Shown here piece by piece: positions 44,778-54,369 of a stretch of DNA of 64,000 nt (position 1 is the first letter of the stretch; each line of letters opens with the position of its first letter). Source of the DNA: Nitratireductor sp. ZSWI3 (GTDB taxonomy: Bacteria > Pseudomonadota > Alphaproteobacteria > Rhizobiales > Rhizobiaceae). The notes below the pieces were generated by a model. That model searched no databases. It was not told the origin of the DNA and saw only the letters and a list, made by a program, of their open reading frames with translations. The translations under genes and the position numbers were made by a program. Where the stretch lies: contig NZ_JANKOF010000010.1 of the NCBI RefSeq assembly GCF_024655565.1, forward strand, positions 1 to 64,000. The letters are read 5' to 3'.

Positions 44778-45337
44778 CCCGCCACACGCCGAAGAGACTG
44801 AGCCTGGAAGACCGCATCCTGTGGAACAAGGTCGCGCGAACCACCGAGCCGCTGAAGGGCAAGGTTCTGGAAGAGCTGCCCATGCCGGCGGACGATGCGA
44901 TGGAGGAGTTGAGCCGCCTGGTCGCGTCGGACCGCAGCCGCGCGGTTGCTCGGGCCGCGGCGGCGCCGCAGGAGGTCAAGGCCAAGGCTCACCCGGTCCG
45001 GAAGATCGACCAGCCCACCCACAACAAGCTGGCGAGGGGACGCCTTGCCATCGAGGGGAGGGTGGATCTGCACGGATTGACCCAGTCCGAGGCGCACGGC
45101 CTGTTGCTTTCGTTTCTCAGCCGCGCCCACGCGGAAGGGCTGCGTCATGTGCTGGTGATCACCGGCAAGGGGGCCTCGCTGGGCAGCGAAGGCGTGTTGC
45201 GCCGGGCATTGCCGCAATGGCTGGCGACGCCGCCCTTTTCCCACCTTGTCAGCGGAATCGACGAGGCAAGCCGCCGTCATGGCGGCGGCGGCGCGTTCTA
45301 CATCCGCATCAAGCGGCACCGGAGGGACGCTTCGTGA
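44774..45337 (+). CDS. Smr-domain protein
   Basis: A 187-residue protein with a C-terminal Smr (small MutS-related) domain: VDLHGLTQSEAHGLLLSFL and VLVITGKG are its hallmarks. Stand-alone Smr proteins are nucleases in ribosome rescue or DNA metabolism (SmrB type). The first 90 residues are charged and low in complexity. The start codon is GTG overlapping the mltA stop, and its stop overlaps the next gene's GTG. Confidence 0.92.
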   Translation: MTRHTPKRLSLEDRILWNKVARTTEPLKGKVLEELPMPADDAMEELSRLVASDRSRAVARAAAAPQEVKAKAHPVRKIDQPTHNKLARGRLAIEGRVDLHGLTQSEAHGLLLSFLSRAHAEGLRHVLVITGKGASLGSEGVLRRALPQWLATPPFSHLVSGIDEASRRHGGGGAFYIRIKRHRRDAS

Positions 45338-45747
45338 CGCCGCTCGGCGCGAAAATCCGCCAGTTGCGGAACGAGCGCGGGGTCAGCCAAAAGGAGATGG
45401 CCGCGGCCATCGGCGTAAGCCCGGCCTATCTGTCGGCGCTCGAGCACGGTCGCGCCAGCCCGCCCAACTGGGCCATGGTTCAGAAGATCATCGGTTATTT
45501 CAATGTCATCTGGGACGAGGCGGACGAACTGCAGCGCATCGCCGAGCTTTCCCATCCGCGCGTCGTCGTCGACACGGCGAAGCTGTCGCCGCCGGCGACG
45601 GAGCTGGCAAATCTCCTTGCCATGCACATTGCGACCCTCTCGGACGCGCAGATCATCTTTCTTCTGGAACGCTTGAGGGAAATGACTTCCGACGAGCGGG
45701 ACGAGGCAGCGGGAGCCCGACGCTTCGATAGCGATAGCGCACTCTAA
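45334..45747 (+). CDS. XRE-family helix-turn-helix regulator
   Basis: A 137-residue protein with an N-terminal Xre/Cro helix-turn-helix (LGAKIRQLRNERGVSQKEMAAAIGVSPAYLSALEHGRASPP). The C-terminal half is helical and has no obvious catalytic site. The GTG start has a GGAGGG nearby and overlaps the Smr stop. Its own stop overlaps the convergent DUF1402 gene by four bases. The location after mltA-Smr is conserved in Rhizobiales, suggesting a cell-envelope regulon; that is inference. Confidence 0.92.
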   Translation: MTPLGAKIRQLRNERGVSQKEMAAAIGVSPAYLSALEHGRASPPNWAMVQKIIGYFNVIWDEADELQRIAELSHPRVVVDTAKLSPPATELANLLAMHIATLSDAQIIFLLERLREMTSDERDEAAGARRFDSDSAL

Positions 45748-46721
45748 GAGTCCGGGAACAGGGCCGTCAGCTCATCGAGCTTTTCGTTGACCAGCCAGCC
45801 ATAGTAGTTCTCTTCGGGCAATTTCGAGATCTGCCCCTTTGCACGGCGGAGGCGGTTTTCCGCGGCAAGCCGGGCGGCCCGCGCCTCGGGATTCCCGAGA
45901 TTGTACAGCGTGGCCGTGATGCCGGGGTTCTTCGAGATGTCGAAGTCGGCGATCCGCCGATAGGCGGAAATCGAGGTCTTCAGCGTCGCCGCCACATAGG
46001 CGAGCGACTTGTCCGGATCCATGATGGTCCGGTAAACCTCCTGCGCATCGTCGTGATCGAGCCGCCGGAAGTGTGAAACGGCGTGCACCGTATCGGTCAT
46101 CTTCAACGCCGTCAGCGGATTGAGCTGGCCGATGCCAAAGGTCTGGCCGGCATAGAAGGGCTGGAAGAAGACGGCCCCAAAACGATCGTTCGGCCAGGAT
46201 TTTCCATCCACCTTCTTGCCGCGGAACGCTTCTTCCCAGACATTCTCGCGGCAGGTCCACACGTCGTAGCTGCCTTCCTCCTTGCCGCACTCGGCAAATT
46301 CGGGCCGCTTGACGAACTGGCCGACGGTCTCGCCATTGTGCTGGAAGGCGAAATCGCTCTTCATGTAGGAAACGGCCTTGACGTAATAGGTCTGAAGCCG
46401 GTCGTAGGCATCCACATTGTAGGTGTGCTCGCCGACGATGGCGCCGACGATGTGCACGGGCTCGATCTGGTACTGCGCCGCGACGGTGCGAATCTTCGAG
46501 ATCAGCCCGCTGTCGTTCTTGAGAAGCTGATAAACCTTGCCGTATTTGGCCTCAAAGGTGGTCCTGGCGGATTTTGTGCGCTTGGCCGATACGCCGGGAA
46601 CCGGCGGCTGTTCCGCATTGCGGTTGCCGGCCGGCACGAGCTTGGCGGCAAGAGCGGGCTGAAAGCCGGCGCCGAGAAAGCCGAGGCAGACACCAATGAC
46701 CAAACGAGCTCGTGATGTCAT
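45744..46721 (-). CDS. DUF1402 family periplasmic protein
   Basis: A 325-residue exported protein with a signal peptide (VIGVCLGFLGAGFQPALAA). DUF1402 is a Rhizobiales-enriched family with a lysozyme-like look: IEPVHIVGAIVGEHTYNVDAY contains a Glu in a position reminiscent of lytic transglycosylases, and FFQPFYAGQTFGIGQLNPLTALKM resembles the substrate-contact region. I therefore suspect, but cannot show, a muralytic activity. The ATG at 46721 is used; the frame is open further upstream without conservation. Confidence 0.85.
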   Translation of the reverse strand: MTSRARLVIGVCLGFLGAGFQPALAAKLVPAGNRNAEQPPVPGVSAKRTKSARTTFEAKYGKVYQLLKNDSGLISKIRTVAAQYQIEPVHIVGAIVGEHTYNVDAYDRLQTYYVKAVSYMKSDFAFQHNGETVGQFVKRPEFAECGKEEGSYDVWTCRENVWEEAFRGKKVDGKSWPNDRFGAVFFQPFYAGQTFGIGQLNPLTALKMTDTVHAVSHFRRLDHDDAQEVYRTIMDPDKSLAYVAATLKTSISAYRRIADFDISKNPGITATLYNLGNPEARAARLAAENRLRRAKGQISKLPEENYYGWLVNEKLDELTALFPDS

Positions 46722-46864
46722 GTCGCGCCGCTGCTTGCGCCCCTTGAATCGATGTGTTGCGAATGGCGCGCAGGGTAGGCAAACCGCTTCCCCAAGTCGA
46801 GAGCCTTTATCGCCGCGCGCCACGCTGGCGCCGGACCGCGGCAAGGATGCCACACCCGGCCTTG

Positions 46865-46899
46865 CGGGCCATGCAGCAAGCCGCCTGCTGCATGGCCCG
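46865..46899. terminator. Strong hairpin downstream of hslU
   Basis: CGGGCCATGCAGCA and TGCTGCATGGCCCG form a perfect 14-bp stem with a 7-base loop, ending 18 bases past the hslU stop. The T-run (TTTTC) lies on the rightward side and not on the hslU side, so it should end rightward read-through more efficiently than the hslU message. Confidence 0.65.
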
Positions 46900-46916
46900 T
46901 TTTCATGCATCGCGAT

Positions 46917-48227
46917 CTAGAGGATGAAGCGCGAAAGGTCGGTGTTCTTGGCCAGATCGCCGACATTCTTGTCCACGTAGTCGGCATCGATGGTCAGCGT
47001 CGTTTCGGAGCGGTCCGGGGCATGGAAGGAGATGTCGTCAAGAACCCGCTCCATCACCGTCTGCAGGCGTCGCGCGCCGATATTCTCGACGGTCGCGTTG
47101 AGATCGACGGCGATGGCCGCCAGACGATCGATCGCATCGTCCGTGAACTCGAGCGTCACGCCTTCCGTCGCCATCAGCGCGACATACTGCTTGATCAGGC
47201 TCGCCTCGGTCTCCGTCAGGATGCGGCGGAAGTCGTCCTTCTCCAGGGCGCGCAGCTCGACGCGGATCGGCAGGCGGCCCTGCAGCTCGGGCAGGAGATC
47301 GGACGGCTTGGCGACGTGAAAGGCGCCCGAGGCGATGAACAGGATGTGGTCCGTCTTCACCGGCCCGTACTTGGTCGCCACGGTCGTGCCCTCGACCAGC
47401 GGAAGCAGATCGCGCTGCACGCCTTCGCGTGACACGCCGGCGCCGACCCCGCCTTCGCGGGCGGCGATCTTGTCGATCTCGTCGAGGAAGACGATGCCGT
47501 CGTTCTGCGCCGAATCGAGCGCCCGCTGCACCACCTCTTCCTGGTCGAGCAGCTTGTCGGATTCGTCGGCGATGAGGAGTTCGTAGGACTCCTTCACAGT
47601 GGTCTTGCGCTTCTTGGTCTGCTGTCCGCCCATCGCCTTCTGCAGCATGTCGTTGATGTTGAGCACACCGATGTTGGCGCCCGGCATGCCGGGGATCTCG
47701 AAGCCCGGCATGCCGCCGCCGGAATCGGCGACCTCGACCTCGATTTCCTTGTCGTCCAATTCGCCGTTGCGCAGCTTTTGGCGGAAGCTGTCCCGGGTGG
47801 CCGGGCTCGCCGTCTTGCCGACCAGCGCTTCCAGGACGCGTTCCTCCGCGTTGATGTGGGCGCGAGCCTTGACGTTCTCGCGCATCTTCTCGCGCGTCAG
47901 GCCGATGGCGACCTCGACGAGGTCGCGCACGATCTGCTCCACATCGCGGCCGACATAGCCGACCTCGGTGAACTTGGTGGCCTCGACCTTGATGAAGGGC
48001 GCGCCGGCGAGTTTTGCCAGGCGGCGGGAAATCTCGGTCTTGCCGACACCGGTCGGGCCGATCATGAGGATGTTCTTCGGCATCACCTCTTCGCGCAGCT
48101 TCGGCTCGAGCTGCTGGCGCCGCCAGCGGTTGCGCAGGGCGATGGCCACGGCGCGCTTGGCGTCCTTCTGGCCGATGATGTAGCGGTCGAGTTCGGAGAC
48201 GATCTCGCGTGGGGAAAAAGTGGTCAT
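46917..48227 (-). CDS. hslU: ATP-dependent protease ATPase subunit HslU
   Basis: A 436-residue AAA+ unfoldase (ClpY) that feeds substrates to HslV. The Walker [18 protein letters not shown], the pore motif GYVG in [13 protein letters not shown], the intermediate I domain, the Walker [12 protein letters not shown] and sensor/arginine-finger parts are all present, ending in the conserved C-terminal LSRFIL. The ATG overlaps the stop of the acetyltransferase gene (ATGA), so hslV, the acetyltransferase and hslU form one leftward operon. Confidence 0.97.
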   Translation of the reverse strand: MTTFSPREIVSELDRYIIGQKDAKRAVAIALRNRWRRQQLEPKLREEVMPKNILMIGPTGVGKTEISRRLAKLAGAPFIKVEATKFTEVGYVGRDVEQIVRDLVEVAIGLTREKMRENVKARAHINAEERVLEALVGKTASPATRDSFRQKLRNGELDDKEIEVEVADSGGGMPGFEIPGMPGANIGVLNINDMLQKAMGGQQTKKRKTTVKESYELLIADESDKLLDQEEVVQRALDSAQNDGIVFLDEIDKIAAREGGVGAGVSREGVQRDLLPLVEGTTVATKYGPVKTDHILFIASGAFHVAKPSDLLPELQGRLPIRVELRALEKDDFRRILTETEASLIKQYVALMATEGVTLEFTDDAIDRLAAIAVDLNATVENIGARRLQTVMERVLDDISFHAPDRSETTLTIDADYVDKNVGDLAKNTDLSRFIL

Positions 48228-48763
48228 GTGTTCGTCTCGTTGTTCTTGTCGTATTGCATGATGAGAACGCCAGGTGTGCGTTCCTGCAGATGGGGGACGG
48301 GTCTGAACCCGGCTTTCTCGTAGGCGCGCACGGCGCGCCGGTTCTGCGGATCGGGATCGATGATGATTGTCGTGTGGCCCTCGTCGAGCAGTCGCTTCAC
48401 CATAAGCTTCACGGCCCGGCTGCCGATGCCCTTGGACAAGAGCTCCTCCTCACCGATGGTCAGGTCCACGCCCACGGCGTCGTCGGGAAGCTCGGCAAGC
48501 CAGGGGCTGGCTTCGACCAGTTCGGGGCCCTTGTTGTCGGCAAGGAACCAGTACTGAATGTAGCCGACAGGGTGCCCGTCCAGTTCGATGATGAAGGGGC
48601 GTGTCGTGTCGCGGCCTTCGACCTTGGCGCGGATATGGTCCAGCTCCGTTTCAGGCTCGCCCCACCATTCCCGCACATGCGGCCGGCGGAGCCAGTCGAG
48701 AAGGAGCGGAAGGTGCTCGGCCGTCACCGGCGTGAAGCCTATCCTGTCCGCCTTATTCGGCAT
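48224..48763 (-). CDS. GNAT acetyltransferase (AAC(6')-like) within the hslVU operon
   Basis: A 179-residue acetyltransferase with the acetyl-CoA loop in [24 protein letters not shown] and the C-terminal [18 protein letters not shown], similar to the AAC(6')-Ib/RimJ-like subgroup. Aminoglycoside resistance should not be assumed: these are usually housekeeping acetyltransferases. The ATG at 48763 overlaps the hslV stop by 11 bases and its stop overlaps the hslU start, a translationally coupled insert in the protease operon that recurs in Rhizobiales. Confidence 0.9.
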   Translation of the reverse strand: MPNKADRIGFTPVTAEHLPLLLDWLRRPHVREWWGEPETELDHIRAKVEGRDTTRPFIIELDGHPVGYIQYWFLADNKGPELVEASPWLAELPDDAVGVDLTIGEEELLSKGIGSRAVKLMVKRLLDEGHTTIIIDPDPQNRRAVRAYEKAGFRPVPHLQERTPGVLIMQYDKNNETNT

Positions 48764-49301
48764 CGAGCGTTTCCACCACGACATTGTCATTGGTGTAGAT
48801 GCAGATCGAAGCTGCGATCTCCATGGCCTTGCGGGCGATGACCTCCGCATCCTGCTCGCTGTCGATCAGCGCGCGGGCAGCGGCCAGCGCATAGTTGCCG
48901 CCCGAGCCGATGGCCATCACGCCCTGTTCCGGCTCCAGCACGTCGCCATTGCCGGTCAGCGCCAGGGTCACGCTCTTGTCGGCCACCAGCATCATTGCTT
49001 CGAGCCGGCGCAGGTAACGGTCCGTGCGCCAGTCCTTGGCGAGTTCCACGCAGGCCCGCATCAACTGGTCCGGATATTGTTCGAGCTTGGCCTCCAGCCG
49101 CTCCAGAAGGGTGAATGCATCGGCCGTCGCGCCGGCGAAGCCGGCGATCACATTGCCCTTGCCGATGCGCCGCACCTTGCGCGCATTGCCCTTCATGACG
49201 GTGTTTCCAAGGCTAACCTGCCCATCACCGGCGATCACCACCTTGCCGCCTTTGCGCACAGTGACGATCGTCGTGGCGTGCATGGATCTGTCTTCACTCA
49301 T
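48753..49301 (-). CDS. hslV: ATP-dependent protease subunit HslV
   Basis: A 182-residue proteasome-like peptidase (ClpQ). The catalytic Thr follows a short propeptide: [28 protein letters not shown]. Maturation would expose Thr10. [15 protein letters not shown] and [14 protein letters not shown] are typical. The ATG at 49301 has AAGGAG at ideal spacing. It heads the hslV-GNAT-hslU operon and is divergent from hisB. Confidence 0.96.
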   Translation of the reverse strand: MSEDRSMHATTIVTVRKGGKVVIAGDGQVSLGNTVMKGNARKVRRIGKGNVIAGFAGATADAFTLLERLEAKLEQYPDQLMRACVELAKDWRTDRYLRRLEAMMLVADKSVTLALTGNGDVLEPEQGVMAIGSGGNYALAAARALIDSEQDAEVIARKAMEIAASICIYTNDNVVVETLDAE

Positions 49302-49456
49302 CGCACACTCCTTATCGCGCCGCCCGAAAAGGCACGGCGCCGTCAGAGCGATATGTATGTTGATGGCGTCGGAATGCAAACCGCCGAGGGCGCTTGGCGC
49401 TGCGGGAACATGCTGCTAGAAGGCAAGCCGTCTTAACCGTTAGGGAAAATGGGGCC

Positions 49457-50065
49457 ATGGCTTCCAGCAAGGCGCGCACGGCCGAGATCAAGCGCAAGAC
49501 CAACGAGACGGCGATCGCCGTCCGCGTCGATCTCGACGGCGAGGGACGCTACGACGTGGCGACAGGCGTCGGTTTCTTCGACCATATGCTGGAGCAGCTC
49601 TCGCGCCATTCGCTGATCGACCTGACGCTGAAAGCGGATGGTGACCTGCACATCGACGATCACCACACGGTTGAGGATTGCGGCATCGCCATCGGCAAGG
49701 CGGTCGCCGAGGCGCTGGGGGAGCGTCGCGGCATCGCCCGCTACGCTTCGCTCGATCTCGCCATGGACGAATGCCTGACACGCGCCGCCGTGGATGTTTC
49801 CGGCCGGCCCTTCCTTGTCTGGGACGTGATTTTCCCGACGCCGAAGATCGGCACGTTCGACACCGAGCTGGTGCGCGAGTTCTTCCAGGCGCTGGCGCAG
49901 AATGCCGGCATCACGCTGCATGTCACCAACCATTACGGCGTCAACAGCCATCACATCGCCGAAACCTGTTTCAAGGCCGTGGCGCGTGTGCTGCGGGCGG
50001 CGTGCGAGCCGGATCCGCGTCAGCGCGATGCGGTCCCGTCGACCAAGGGCAGCCTGAAGGGATAG
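49457..50065 (+). CDS. hisB: Imidazoleglycerol-phosphate dehydratase
   Basis: A 202-residue monofunctional HisB (no phosphatase domain), the sixth step of histidine synthesis. Manganese-binding His clusters are intact: [29 protein letters not shown] and [12 protein letters not shown]. It opens the his operon; four bases separate it from the DUF2628 gene. Confidence 0.96.
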   Translation: MASSKARTAEIKRKTNETAIAVRVDLDGEGRYDVATGVGFFDHMLEQLSRHSLIDLTLKADGDLHIDDHHTVEDCGIAIGKAVAEALGERRGIARYASLDLAMDECLTRAAVDVSGRPFLVWDVIFPTPKIGTFDTELVREFFQALAQNAGITLHVTNHYGVNSHHIAETCFKAVARVLRAACEPDPRQRDAVPSTKGSLKG

Positions 50066-50069
50066 GGCA

Positions 50070-50549
50070 ATGGCAAGCTATGTGGTGATGGAGCCGCCGC
50101 AAGAGGGTCCGGAAAACGCGCTCCTCCTGCGCGACGGCTTCGCCTTTCTGGCCTTCATCATCCCGTTCTTCTGGTTCCTGTGGCACCGGATGTGGCTCGA
50201 GGCCTTCGCGGTGCTTGCGGTGGCGCTGTTGCTCGGTGCCCTCGGCTCCATCGAGGGATGGTCTGCGACCTCCACCGTCGCATCGCTGTGCCTGTCGCTT
50301 TTCCTTGGCCTGGAAGCGCGCAATCTGCGTGCCGCCATGCTGCGCCGGCGCGGCTGGCGCCAGTGGGGCGTGGTGGAGGCGGACAACCGGTCGGACGCCG
50401 AAACGCGCTTCATGGCGGAACTGTTTGCCGGCAGCGGTCCGGCGCCCACGCCGTCGGCGCCGGTTCTTTCCGATGCCGCGGTCCGCGGTGCCGGCCGCGA
50501 AGGCAATGGGCCGGCGCTCGGTCTCTTCACCTATCCGGGGGCAGGCTGA
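50070..50549 (+). CDS. DUF2628 family membrane protein
   Basis: A 159-residue protein with two hydrophobic segments ([18 protein letters not shown] and the [14 protein letters not shown] region), typical of DUF2628, and a Pro/Ala-rich cytoplasmic tail. It lies between hisB and hisH with a 4-base gap and one base to the next start. It is a common passenger of the Rhizobiales his operon with no known role in histidine synthesis. Confidence 0.85.
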   Translation: MASYVVMEPPQEGPENALLLRDGFAFLAFIIPFFWFLWHRMWLEAFAVLAVALLLGALGSIEGWSATSTVASLCLSLFLGLEARNLRAAMLRRRGWRQWGVVEADNRSDAETRFMAELFAGSGPAPTPSAPVLSDAAVRGAGREGNGPALGLFTYPGAG

Positions 50550-50550
50550 C

Positions 50551-51201
50551 ATGAAGGTCGCCGTCATCGACTATGGCTCGGGAAACCTGCGTTCCGCGGT
50601 CAAGGCCTTTGAACGCGCGGCGCGCGAGGCGGGCGTCGCTGCCGATATCATCCTGACGGCCGATGCCGAGGCGGTGCGGGCGGCCGACCGCATCGTGCTG
50701 CCGGGCGTCGGCGCCTATGCCGATTGCCGGCAGGGCCTGAACGCGGTGCCGGGCATGACCGAGGCGATCACCGAAGTGGCGATCGACAAGGCGCGGCCGT
50801 TTCTCGGCATCTGCGTCGGCATGCAGTTGATGAGCGAGCGAGGGCTGGAAAAGACGATCACGCGAGGCCTGGGATGGATCGCCGGCGACGTGGTGGAGAT
50901 GACGCCGCGCGATCCGGAATTGAAGATCCCGCAGATCGGCTGGAACACGATTCACGTGAAACACTCGCATCCGCTCTTTGCCGGAATCCCCACCGGGCCC
51001 GATGGCTTGCACGCCTATTTCGTGCATTCCTATCACCTGGCGGCGGAAAACGACGCCGAGGTTCTCGCCACGGCGGATTATGGCGGGCCGATCACGGCCG
51101 CCGTCGCGCGAGACAACCTCGCCGGCACGCAATTCCATCCGGAAAAGAGCCAGGCGCTGGGCCTGGCCCTGATTGCCAATTTCTTGAGGTGGGCACCATG
51201 A
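50551..51201 (+). CDS. hisH: Imidazole glycerol phosphate synthase, glutaminase subunit HisH
   Basis: A 216-residue class I glutamine amidotransferase that supplies ammonia to HisF. The nucleophile elbow GICVGMQLM, the oxyanion PGVGAYADC and the catalytic His-Glu in TQFHPEKSQ are present. The ATG starts one base after the DUF2628 stop and the stop overlaps the DUF1330 start. A degenerate parS-like sequence lies within it (50948-50963). Confidence 0.96.
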   Translation: MKVAVIDYGSGNLRSAVKAFERAAREAGVAADIILTADAEAVRAADRIVLPGVGAYADCRQGLNAVPGMTEAITEVAIDKARPFLGICVGMQLMSERGLEKTITRGLGWIAGDVVEMTPRDPELKIPQIGWNTIHVKHSHPLFAGIPTGPDGLHAYFVHSYHLAAENDAEVLATADYGGPITAAVARDNLAGTQFHPEKSQALGLALIANFLRWAP

Positions 51202-51488
51202 GCAAGAAGGGATACTGGGTCGCGCTGGTCGATATCGCGGACGCCGAGGCCTATAAGGGCTACATCGAGGCCAATGCGGCGGCTTTCGCCAAATACGGAG
51301 CGAAGTTCCTCGTGCGTGGCGGGCGGCACACCGACCCCGAAGGGCCGGCCGGCGATCGGCAGGTGATCATCGAGTTCGAGTCCTACGAGCAGGCGCTGGC
51401 CTGCTACAACTCGCCTGAGTATCAGGAAGCACTGAAGATCCGGCTGGCCAACTCGACGGCCAGGTTCGCCATTCTGGAAGGCGTCTGA
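51198..51488 (+). CDS. DUF1330 family protein
   Basis: A 96-residue ferredoxin-fold-like (dimeric alpha-beta barrel) DUF1330 protein: [29 protein letters not shown], then the [21 protein letters not shown] motif. Its function is unknown. It is embedded in the his operon, overlapping the hisH stop by four bases and 3 bases before hisA. Confidence 0.92.
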   Translation: MSKKGYWVALVDIADAEAYKGYIEANAAAFAKYGAKFLVRGGRHTDPEGPAGDRQVIIEFESYEQALACYNSPEYQEALKIRLANSTARFAILEGV

Positions 51489-51491
51489 CGC

Positions 51492-52226
51492 ATGATCCTC
51501 TTTCCCGCCATCGACCTGAAGGACGGCCAGTGCGTCCGTCTCAGGCTCGGCGACATGGACGAAGCGACGGTCTACAACCCCGATCCGGCCGCCCAGGCGA
51601 AGGCCTTCGAAGATCAGGGCTTTGAATGGTTGCACGTGGTGGACCTGAACGGCGCTTTCGCGGGCGAGAGCGTCAACGGAGCCGCGGTCGAGGCGATTCT
51701 CAAGGCCACCGGCAATCCGGTGCAGCTCGGCGGCGGCATCCGCTCGCTCGAGCATATCGAGGCCTGGCTGGACAAGGGCCTGGCACGCGTCATTCTCGGC
51801 ACGATCGCGGTGCGCGATCCCGGCCTGGTGCGCGAGGCGTGCAAGGCGTTTCCCGGCAGGGTGGCCGTCGGTATAGACGCGCGCGGCGGCAAGGTGGCGG
51901 TGGAAGGTTGGGCCGAGACCTCCGATCTCTCCGCCGTCGAGCTCGCCCGCCGCTTCGAAGGCGCCGGCGTCGCTGCGATCATCTATACCGACATCGACCG
52001 TGACGGCGTCCTGACGGGCATCAACTGGGATGCGACGATCGATCTGGCCGAGGCGGTTTCCATCCCGGTTATCGCCTCCGGTGGCCTCGCCTCCATCGCC
52101 GACGTGGTGCGCATGACCATGCCCGACGCGCGAAAGCTCGAAGGTGCGATCACCGGACGGGCGCTCTACGACGGGCGGCTGGACCCGGCGGAGGCGTTGC
52201 GGGTGTTGCGTGGGGCGGCCGCATGA
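51492..52226 (+). CDS. hisA: ProFAR isomerase HisA
   Basis: A 244-residue TIM barrel catalysing the Amadori rearrangement of ProFAR to PRFAR. The catalytic Asp is in [26 protein letters not shown] and the second phosphate site with [13 protein letters not shown] are conserved. It overlaps the hisF start by four bases. Confidence 0.97.
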   Translation: MILFPAIDLKDGQCVRLRLGDMDEATVYNPDPAAQAKAFEDQGFEWLHVVDLNGAFAGESVNGAAVEAILKATGNPVQLGGGIRSLEHIEAWLDKGLARVILGTIAVRDPGLVREACKAFPGRVAVGIDARGGKVAVEGWAETSDLSAVELARRFEGAGVAAIIYTDIDRDGVLTGINWDATIDLAEAVSIPVIASGGLASIADVVRMTMPDARKLEGAITGRALYDGRLDPAEALRVLRGAAA

Positions 52227-53023
52227 CGCTGAAAGCTCGTGTCATCCCCTGTCTCGACGTCAAGGACGGCCGCGTGGTCAAGGGCGTCAACTTCGTCGAC
52301 CTCATCGATGCCGGAGATCCGGTCGAGGCGGCGAAAGCCTACGATGCGGCCGGCGCCGACGAGCTCTGCTTCCTCGACATCACCGCTTCAAGCGACAATC
52401 GCCAGACCATCTTCGACGTGGTCGCCCGTACGGCCGAACAGTGCTTCATGCCGCTCACCGTCGGCGGTGGCGTGCGCGAGGTGGCGGATATCCGCAAGCT
52501 GTTGCTGGCGGGCGCCGACAAGGTGTCGATCAACACCGCGGCAGTGAACGATCCGGATTTCGTTGCCCGCGCCGCCGACAAGTTCGGCAACCAATGTATC
52601 GTTGTCGCCATCGACGCCAAGAAGGTGTCCGGCGAGGGTGAAGCCGATCGCTGGGAGATCTTCACCCATGGCGGCCGCAATCCCACCGGCATCGACGCCG
52701 TCGGGTTCGCCCGCCGCGTGGTCGACCTCGGGGCCGGCGAAATCCTGCTGACCTCGATGGACCGTGACGGCACCAAGGCCGGCTACGACATTGCCCTGAC
52801 ACGGGCCGTGGCCGATGCGATCCGCGCGCCCGTCATCGCTTCCGGCGGTGTCGGCACGCTCGATCACCTGGTGGCCGGCATCCGTGAAGGGCACGCGACC
52901 GCGGTGCTCGCCGCCTCGATCTTTCACTTCGGAACCTATACGATCGCCGAAGCCAAGGAATACATGGCTGCCGCCGGGATTCCGATGCGGCTCGATCCGG
53001 TGCGGAAACTGGAGCAGGCATGA
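52223..53023 (+). CDS. hisF: Imidazole glycerol phosphate synthase, cyclase subunit HisF
   Basis: A 266-residue TIM barrel that takes ammonia from HisH and forms IGP and AICAR. The catalytic Asp near residue 12 ([17 protein letters not shown]), [20 protein letters not shown] and the second Asp in [12 protein letters not shown] are present. It is coupled by overlap to hisA and hisE. Confidence 0.97.
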   Translation: MTLKARVIPCLDVKDGRVVKGVNFVDLIDAGDPVEAAKAYDAAGADELCFLDITASSDNRQTIFDVVARTAEQCFMPLTVGGGVREVADIRKLLLAGADKVSINTAAVNDPDFVARAADKFGNQCIVVAIDAKKVSGEGEADRWEIFTHGGRNPTGIDAVGFARRVVDLGAGEILLTSMDRDGTKAGYDIALTRAVADAIRAPVIASGGVGTLDHLVAGIREGHATAVLAASIFHFGTYTIAEAKEYMAAAGIPMRLDPVRKLEQA

Positions 53024-53340
53024 GCACGTTCGACCTTTCCAAGCTGGAAGCGATCATCGCTGAGCGGGCACGCTCGGGCGATGCCGGTTCCTGGACGGCG
53101 AAGCTTTTCGCCAAAGGCACGGGCAAGGCCGCGCAGAAGCTCGGCGAGGAAGCCGTCGAGACGGTCATCGCGGCGGTTTCACACGACCGGCAGAGCCTCA
53201 TTTCCGAAAGTGCGGATCTCCTTTATCATTGGCTGGTCGTGCTGGCGCTGGAAGAGGTGTCGCTCGACGAGGTGATGGCGGAGCTCGAAAACCGAACCGG
53301 ACGCTCCGGCATCGCGGAAAAGGCGGCGCGAAAGGGCTGA
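53020..53340 (+). CDS. hisE: Phosphoribosyl-ATP pyrophosphatase HisE
   Basis: A 106-residue all-alpha MazG-like enzyme hydrolysing PR-ATP to PR-AMP in histidine synthesis. The metal-site helices [18 protein letters not shown] and [16 protein letters not shown] are typical. HisI is not part of this cluster. It starts within the hisF stop and ends 5 bases before coaA. Confidence 0.95.
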   Translation: MSTFDLSKLEAIIAERARSGDAGSWTAKLFAKGTGKAAQKLGEEAVETVIAAVSHDRQSLISESADLLYHWLVVLALEEVSLDEVMAELENRTGRSGIAEKAARKG

Positions 53341-53345
53341 AGGTT

Positions 53346-54335
53346 ATGGCGGCAAGGAAGGGGGCCGCGGATTTCATGGACCAGCTTGTCTCCGGAGAGA
53401 AGTATTCTCCCTACCGCATCTTTTCCGCGCAGAAATGGGCGCAGTTCCGCGCCGACACGCCGCTCACCCTGGCCGAGGACGAGGTGCGCCGCCTGCGCTC
53501 CCTCAACGACCCGGTCGATCTGGAAGAGGTGCGGCGGATCTATCTCTCCATGTCGCGGCTTCTGTCGGCGCATGTGGAGGCCAGCCAGCTTCTGTTTCGC
53601 CAACGCCAGGTCTTCTTCGATTCCAACGACATGGTGAAGTCGCCCTTCATCATCGGCATCGCCGGATCGGTGGCGGTCGGCAAGTCGACCACGGCGCGCG
53701 TGCTCAAGGAGCTGCTCGCCCGCTGGCCGTCGAGCCCCAAGGTCGATCTGGTGACGACGGACGGTTTTCTCTATCCGAACGAGGTGCTGCGGCGCGAAAA
53801 CCTGATGGAGCGCAAGGGATTCCCCGAAAGCTACGATCTCGGGGCCGTGCTGCGTTTCCTGTCTGGCATCAAGGCGGGCATGCCGAACGTGCGCGCGCCG
53901 CTCTATTCGCACCTGACATATGACGTGCTGCCCGGCGAGTTCGTCACCATCGACCGGCCCGATATCCTGATCTTCGAGGGCATCAACGTTCTGCAGACGC
54001 GCGACTTGCCCCGAGACGGAACGGCCGTGCCGGTGGTTTCGGATTTCTTCGATTTCTCGATCTATATCGACGCGCCGGAGGAATTGATCCACCAGTGGTA
54101 CGTGGATCGCTTCATGCGGTTGCGCGAGACGGCGTTCAAGAACCCCGAATCCTTTTTCCATCGTTATGCGGCGTTGAAGCCGGAAGCGGCGCTGGCGATC
54201 GCCGAGCAGCTCTGGGAAAACATCAATCTCAAGAACCTGCGCAACAACATATTGCCGACCCGCCCGCGCGCCGATCTCATTCTGCGCAAGGGCGCCAATC
54301 ACCTGACCGAGGAAGTGGCGCTGCGGAAGCTTTAA
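53346..54335 (+). CDS. coaA: Pantothenate kinase (type I)
   Basis: A 329-residue type I CoaA catalysing the first, CoA-inhibited step of CoA synthesis. The Walker [16 protein letters not shown], the [10 protein letters not shown] motif, [23 protein letters not shown] and the C-terminal [17 protein letters not shown] are all typical. Being 5 bases after hisE it is probably read with the his operon, as in related genomes. An ATG at 53376 is a possible shorter start. Confidence 0.96.
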   Translation: MAARKGAADFMDQLVSGEKYSPYRIFSAQKWAQFRADTPLTLAEDEVRRLRSLNDPVDLEEVRRIYLSMSRLLSAHVEASQLLFRQRQVFFDSNDMVKSPFIIGIAGSVAVGKSTTARVLKELLARWPSSPKVDLVTTDGFLYPNEVLRRENLMERKGFPESYDLGAVLRFLSGIKAGMPNVRAPLYSHLTYDVLPGEFVTIDRPDILIFEGINVLQTRDLPRDGTAVPVVSDFFDFSIYIDAPEELIHQWYVDRFMRLRETAFKNPESFFHRYAALKPEAALAIAEQLWENINLKNLRNNILPTRPRADLILRKGANHLTEEVALRKL

Positions 54336-54369
54336 GGTCGCTGGCGCTCCGGCCATTTTTCCCGGCGGG

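Noticed and set aside
48224-48763. Aminoglycoside-resistance gene
   Set aside because: The AAC(6')-like similarity is shared by housekeeping acetyltransferases, and the position in the hslVU operon argues for a core function.
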